Shown here piece after piece: positions 5,487 through 7,289 of a DNA stretch of 7,289 bases. Position numbers and translations under genes: made by a program. The notes below the pieces were generated by a model. It was not told the origin of the DNA. It saw only the letters and a list, made by a program, of their open reading frames with translations, and made no database searches. Within the stretch, counting starts at the first letter, position 1, and every line of letters begins with the position of its first letter. The DNA comes from Clostridia bacterium (lineage in GTDB: Bacteria; Bacillota; Clostridia; Oscillospirales; CAG-272), in NCBI GenBank assembly GCA_017461825.1, contig JAFTXB010000130.1, positions 1 through 7,289 on the forward strand, written 5' to 3'.

Positions 5487-7023
5487 TGTTTTCTTCTCCC
5501 TTCGGTTTGAGATGTTTCAGGATCGAATCACGGTCGCTAACGCTTCCGGCGGGCAAAAGCTCCACATATTGGCGTATATCAAGGTATCCGTCGGCAAGCA
5601 GCTTGTCAAGTAGATTGACGGTAACGGCGGGCGAATAACTGTCCACCTGCCCCACATCCACACCGGCGCGAAGCAACTCTTCCCGCATCAACGCATAGTC
5701 TGTATGCTCGGCAATGAGCCCATCCTCCCCAATCGTTACAAGCAAGCGCTCGGGGGGATAGTAGGTGCAGATCATGTCTGCCCAGATCGATGCCAATTCA
5801 CCGATTGCGCGGCGGAATTCCGCACCGACTTGACGCAGCCCAAGCATCGATGCCTGTTGCAAAACGAGCAGAGCACTGGTATTGTTAGCGGGGGCATCGC
5901 CCAGTGCGGCATCGGTCGCACCCATCATCTTTTTTGTGGTTTCGATCACGTTGTCGATCAAATCGAGATACCCTGCCTGCATTTCTCCAACACCAACAAC
6001 CGAAACCGCGTCGGCAACATTTCCGCCGCCCATTGCCGCAATTGCCTCGCCCACTTCGTTGGACCATTCGGGAATGCGCGACTTGTCATAGATCACCTTC
6101 GAAAAGGCGGTGTCATACATGTGCTTCATTACCATCGCATACGCAGTATTGATGTATTTTTGGTTGGCGATCATGTCGCTGACAGGCGCATTTCCGTGAA
6201 AGCATCCTTTGGCGGGTGTCCAGTTAAAGTAGGCAACCGGGTAGTATTTCAATCCTGTACGCACGCGCTTGATCAGGCAGTCGCGGGTCGATTTTTCAAA
6301 CACCACCTCACCGTCTTCGCGGAAAAAGCGGATCAGATAGGTTGCCTTTTCGGAGCCCCTCAACTCAATAGAAGCAGGCTCTCCTGCAAATGCGTCATTG
6401 TTTCCGTCGCCCACAATGCGGAGTGCTTCGCGCTCACTCAGCCCGTTTTCACGTGCCTCGCGGCGAAGTGAGGATACGGTCGCGCGCCCCGAAAGAATCA
6501 CATATTCCTGTTTTTGTAGGTCTGTGCTGTTTACGTCCGCAACAAACAGATCGGTGTTGTCCACAAGCTCGGTACGTACATCTCCCGAAAAGGGTTGGCC
6601 GTCACGCATATCGCCGTCCCACCAGCAGTAAAATACGCCGTCGCCCGAAATCGCGGCATTGAGCAATGCCTTGTATGCCAGTGCTTGCATATTGTCGCGC
6701 TTCCAGCGATAGGAGGCATTTCGGTTGAGGATCCCGATTCCCTCGGTCACCTTGCTTCTTTTGGAGGCGCTGTCCAAAAAGGGGAGCTTGTCGTCTGTAT
6801 AGCGGATCGAAAGATCCCCGGGAACCACCGAGCAGACCAGGTGATCGGTGATTCTTCTGATGATATTGAATATGGGGCGGGGCAGCTCGCTTTCACTTCC
6901 GTGCCACTGGTCTCCCCGATAAAACCGTTCGTTTCGCCGTACCGTTTCGTAAAGCCCGATACGGCGTTTGTACTCTTTTCCCGCTTCAAAAAGCTGCCAT
7001 GCGGGTGTTGTGTTATCGTTCAT
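5479..7023 (-). CDS. Phage portal protein, P22-like family
   Basis: A 514-residue protein of the P22-like portal group. Twelve copies form the ring at one capsid vertex through which DNA is packaged and to which the adaptor and tail attach. Recognisable parts are the N-terminal ERFYRGDQWHGSE followed by LPRPIFNIIRRITDH (about residues 30-60), the central YYPVAYFNWTPAKGCFHGNAPVSDMIANQKYINTAYAMVMKH (about 255-300), which is the most conserved block of such portals, the GYLDLIDNVIETTKKMMGATDAALGDAPANNTSALLVLQQAS segment (about 350-390) that supplies the channel and wing helices, and the VTVNLLDKLLADGYLDIRQYVELLP tail (about 470-495). The ATG at 7023 has AAAGGAG 5 nt upstream. The frame is intact and the stop overlaps the scaffold gene. 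It is shorter than P22 gp1 (about 725 residues), consistent with lacking the long C-terminal barrel. Confidence 0.93.
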   Translation of the reverse strand: MNDNTTPAWQLFEAGKEYKRRIGLYETVRRNERFYRGDQWHGSESELPRPIFNIIRRITDHLVCSVVPGDLSIRYTDDKLPFLDSASKRSKVTEGIGILNRNASYRWKRDNMQALAYKALLNAAISGDGVFYCWWDGDMRDGQPFSGDVRTELVDNTDLFVADVNSTDLQKQEYVILSGRATVSSLRREARENGLSEREALRIVGDGNNDAFAGEPASIELRGSEKATYLIRFFREDGEVVFEKSTRDCLIKRVRTGLKYYPVAYFNWTPAKGCFHGNAPVSDMIANQKYINTAYAMVMKHMYDTAFSKVIYDKSRIPEWSNEVGEAIAAMGGGNVADAVSVVGVGEMQAGYLDLIDNVIETTKKMMGATDAALGDAPANNTSALLVLQQASMLGLRQVGAEFRRAIGELASIWADMICTYYPPERLLVTIGEDGLIAEHTDYALMREELLRAGVDVGQVDSYSPAVTVNLLDKLLADGYLDIRQYVELLPAGSVSDRDSILKHLKPKGEENNG

Positions 7024-7289
7024 AGAACTCCTTTCATTTTTTGATCAAACGATCATAAATTGGAATACAAAGCCAGCCTCGACCAACGCGAGCGGTGCTC
7101 GCCCGCGTCACGCAGACAAAACCGCAGGTGTCGGAATCTGCCAAAACGAGCGCGCTTGTCAAGCACCACGGGGGCATCGGCTTTTGGTGCCACCAAAGCA
7201 AAGCTTTGCTTTTTCTTTTCACTTTGCAAGTCCAGCGTGGCTTCACATCCCCAACCGCAAAGAGAGACACGAAGCGAGCGCTTAACCGA
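7024..7289. other. Palindrome-rich stretch upstream of portal, no gene identified
   Basis: A terminase large-subunit gene would be expected immediately upstream of portal, but no frame here shows recognisable terminase sequence. One minus-strand frame is open from the right edge to a TGA at 7036-7034, 10 nt before the portal ATG. Its translation is rich in W, C, K and R and looks unlike a structured phage protein. Only its last residues (IPIYDRLIKK) are unremarkable, so it may be the tail of a gene interrupted by repeat sequence. A second minus-strand frame is also open to the edge. The palindromes present are GCGAGC/GCTCGC (7088-7102), TTTGGTG-C-CACCAAA (7183-7197) and the perfect 18-mer at 7195-7212. 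Confidence 0.5.
7183..7212. repeat. Tandem overlapping palindromes
   Basis: TTTGGTG-C-CACCAAA (7183-7197) runs directly into the perfect 18-base palindrome AAAGCAAAG/CTTTGCTTT (7195-7212), sharing AAA. On the plus strand the second is followed by TTCTTTTC, so it could act as a weak terminator in that direction. It may instead mark an intergenic repeat family. Confidence 0.55.

Noticed and set aside
5704..6471. Plus-strand frame of 255 codons opposite portal
   Set aside because: It is antisense to the conserved portal protein, and its His/Cys-rich composition is typical of a shadow frame.
7134..7162. Possible minus-strand promoter for portal (TTGACA at 7162-7157)
   Set aside because: The hexamer at the right distance (AGATTC) is not a plausible -10.
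1..7289. CRISPR array
   Set aside because: No regularly spaced direct repeats were found; the repeats present are isolated inverted repeats or a single pair.

Overview
The window looks like chromosomal DNA of a Firmicute, most likely a gut-type Clostridia/Oscillospiraceae relative. The genus is inference. The support is the DegV-family lipid-binding protein, a RecA of Gram-positive type followed directly by RecX, strong AGGAG-type ribosome binding sites, consensus SigA promoters, and a phage head module of the kind common in clostridial prophages.

Left part (1-1262, minus strand): the N-terminal 169 residues of a DegV/FakB-like fatty-acid-binding protein run off the left edge. Upstream of it lies a MarR-family repressor gene. 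Each gene has its own perfect TTGACA-17-TATAAT promoter. The marR promoter is overlaid by TGTTA/TAACA palindromes that look like an autoregulatory operator. The degV promoter is followed by an 11-bp inverted repeat at the predicted transcription start.

Middle (1263-3331, plus strand): an AT-rich divergent intergenic region leads to recA with a third perfect promoter. recX follows, overlapping recA by 4 bp, so the two are probably translationally coupled. A strong, apparently bidirectional hairpin terminator closes the recA-recX operon.

Right part (3335-7289, minus strand, convergent with recA-recX): a P22-like phage head module, in transcription order portal, scaffold-like protein, major coat protein, small adaptor-like protein. 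The scaffold-like gene is split by an in-frame TAG. A 294-bp hairpin-rich element with 23-bp imperfect terminal inverted repeats (4631-4924) sits between the scaffold and coat genes. No recognisable terminase lies in the 266 bases upstream of portal, and no tail, lysis or integrase gene is visible. The module therefore reads as a prophage remnant or a reduced head-only cassette ending against the recX terminator. The last 250 bases are rich in short palindromes and hold no gene I can name.
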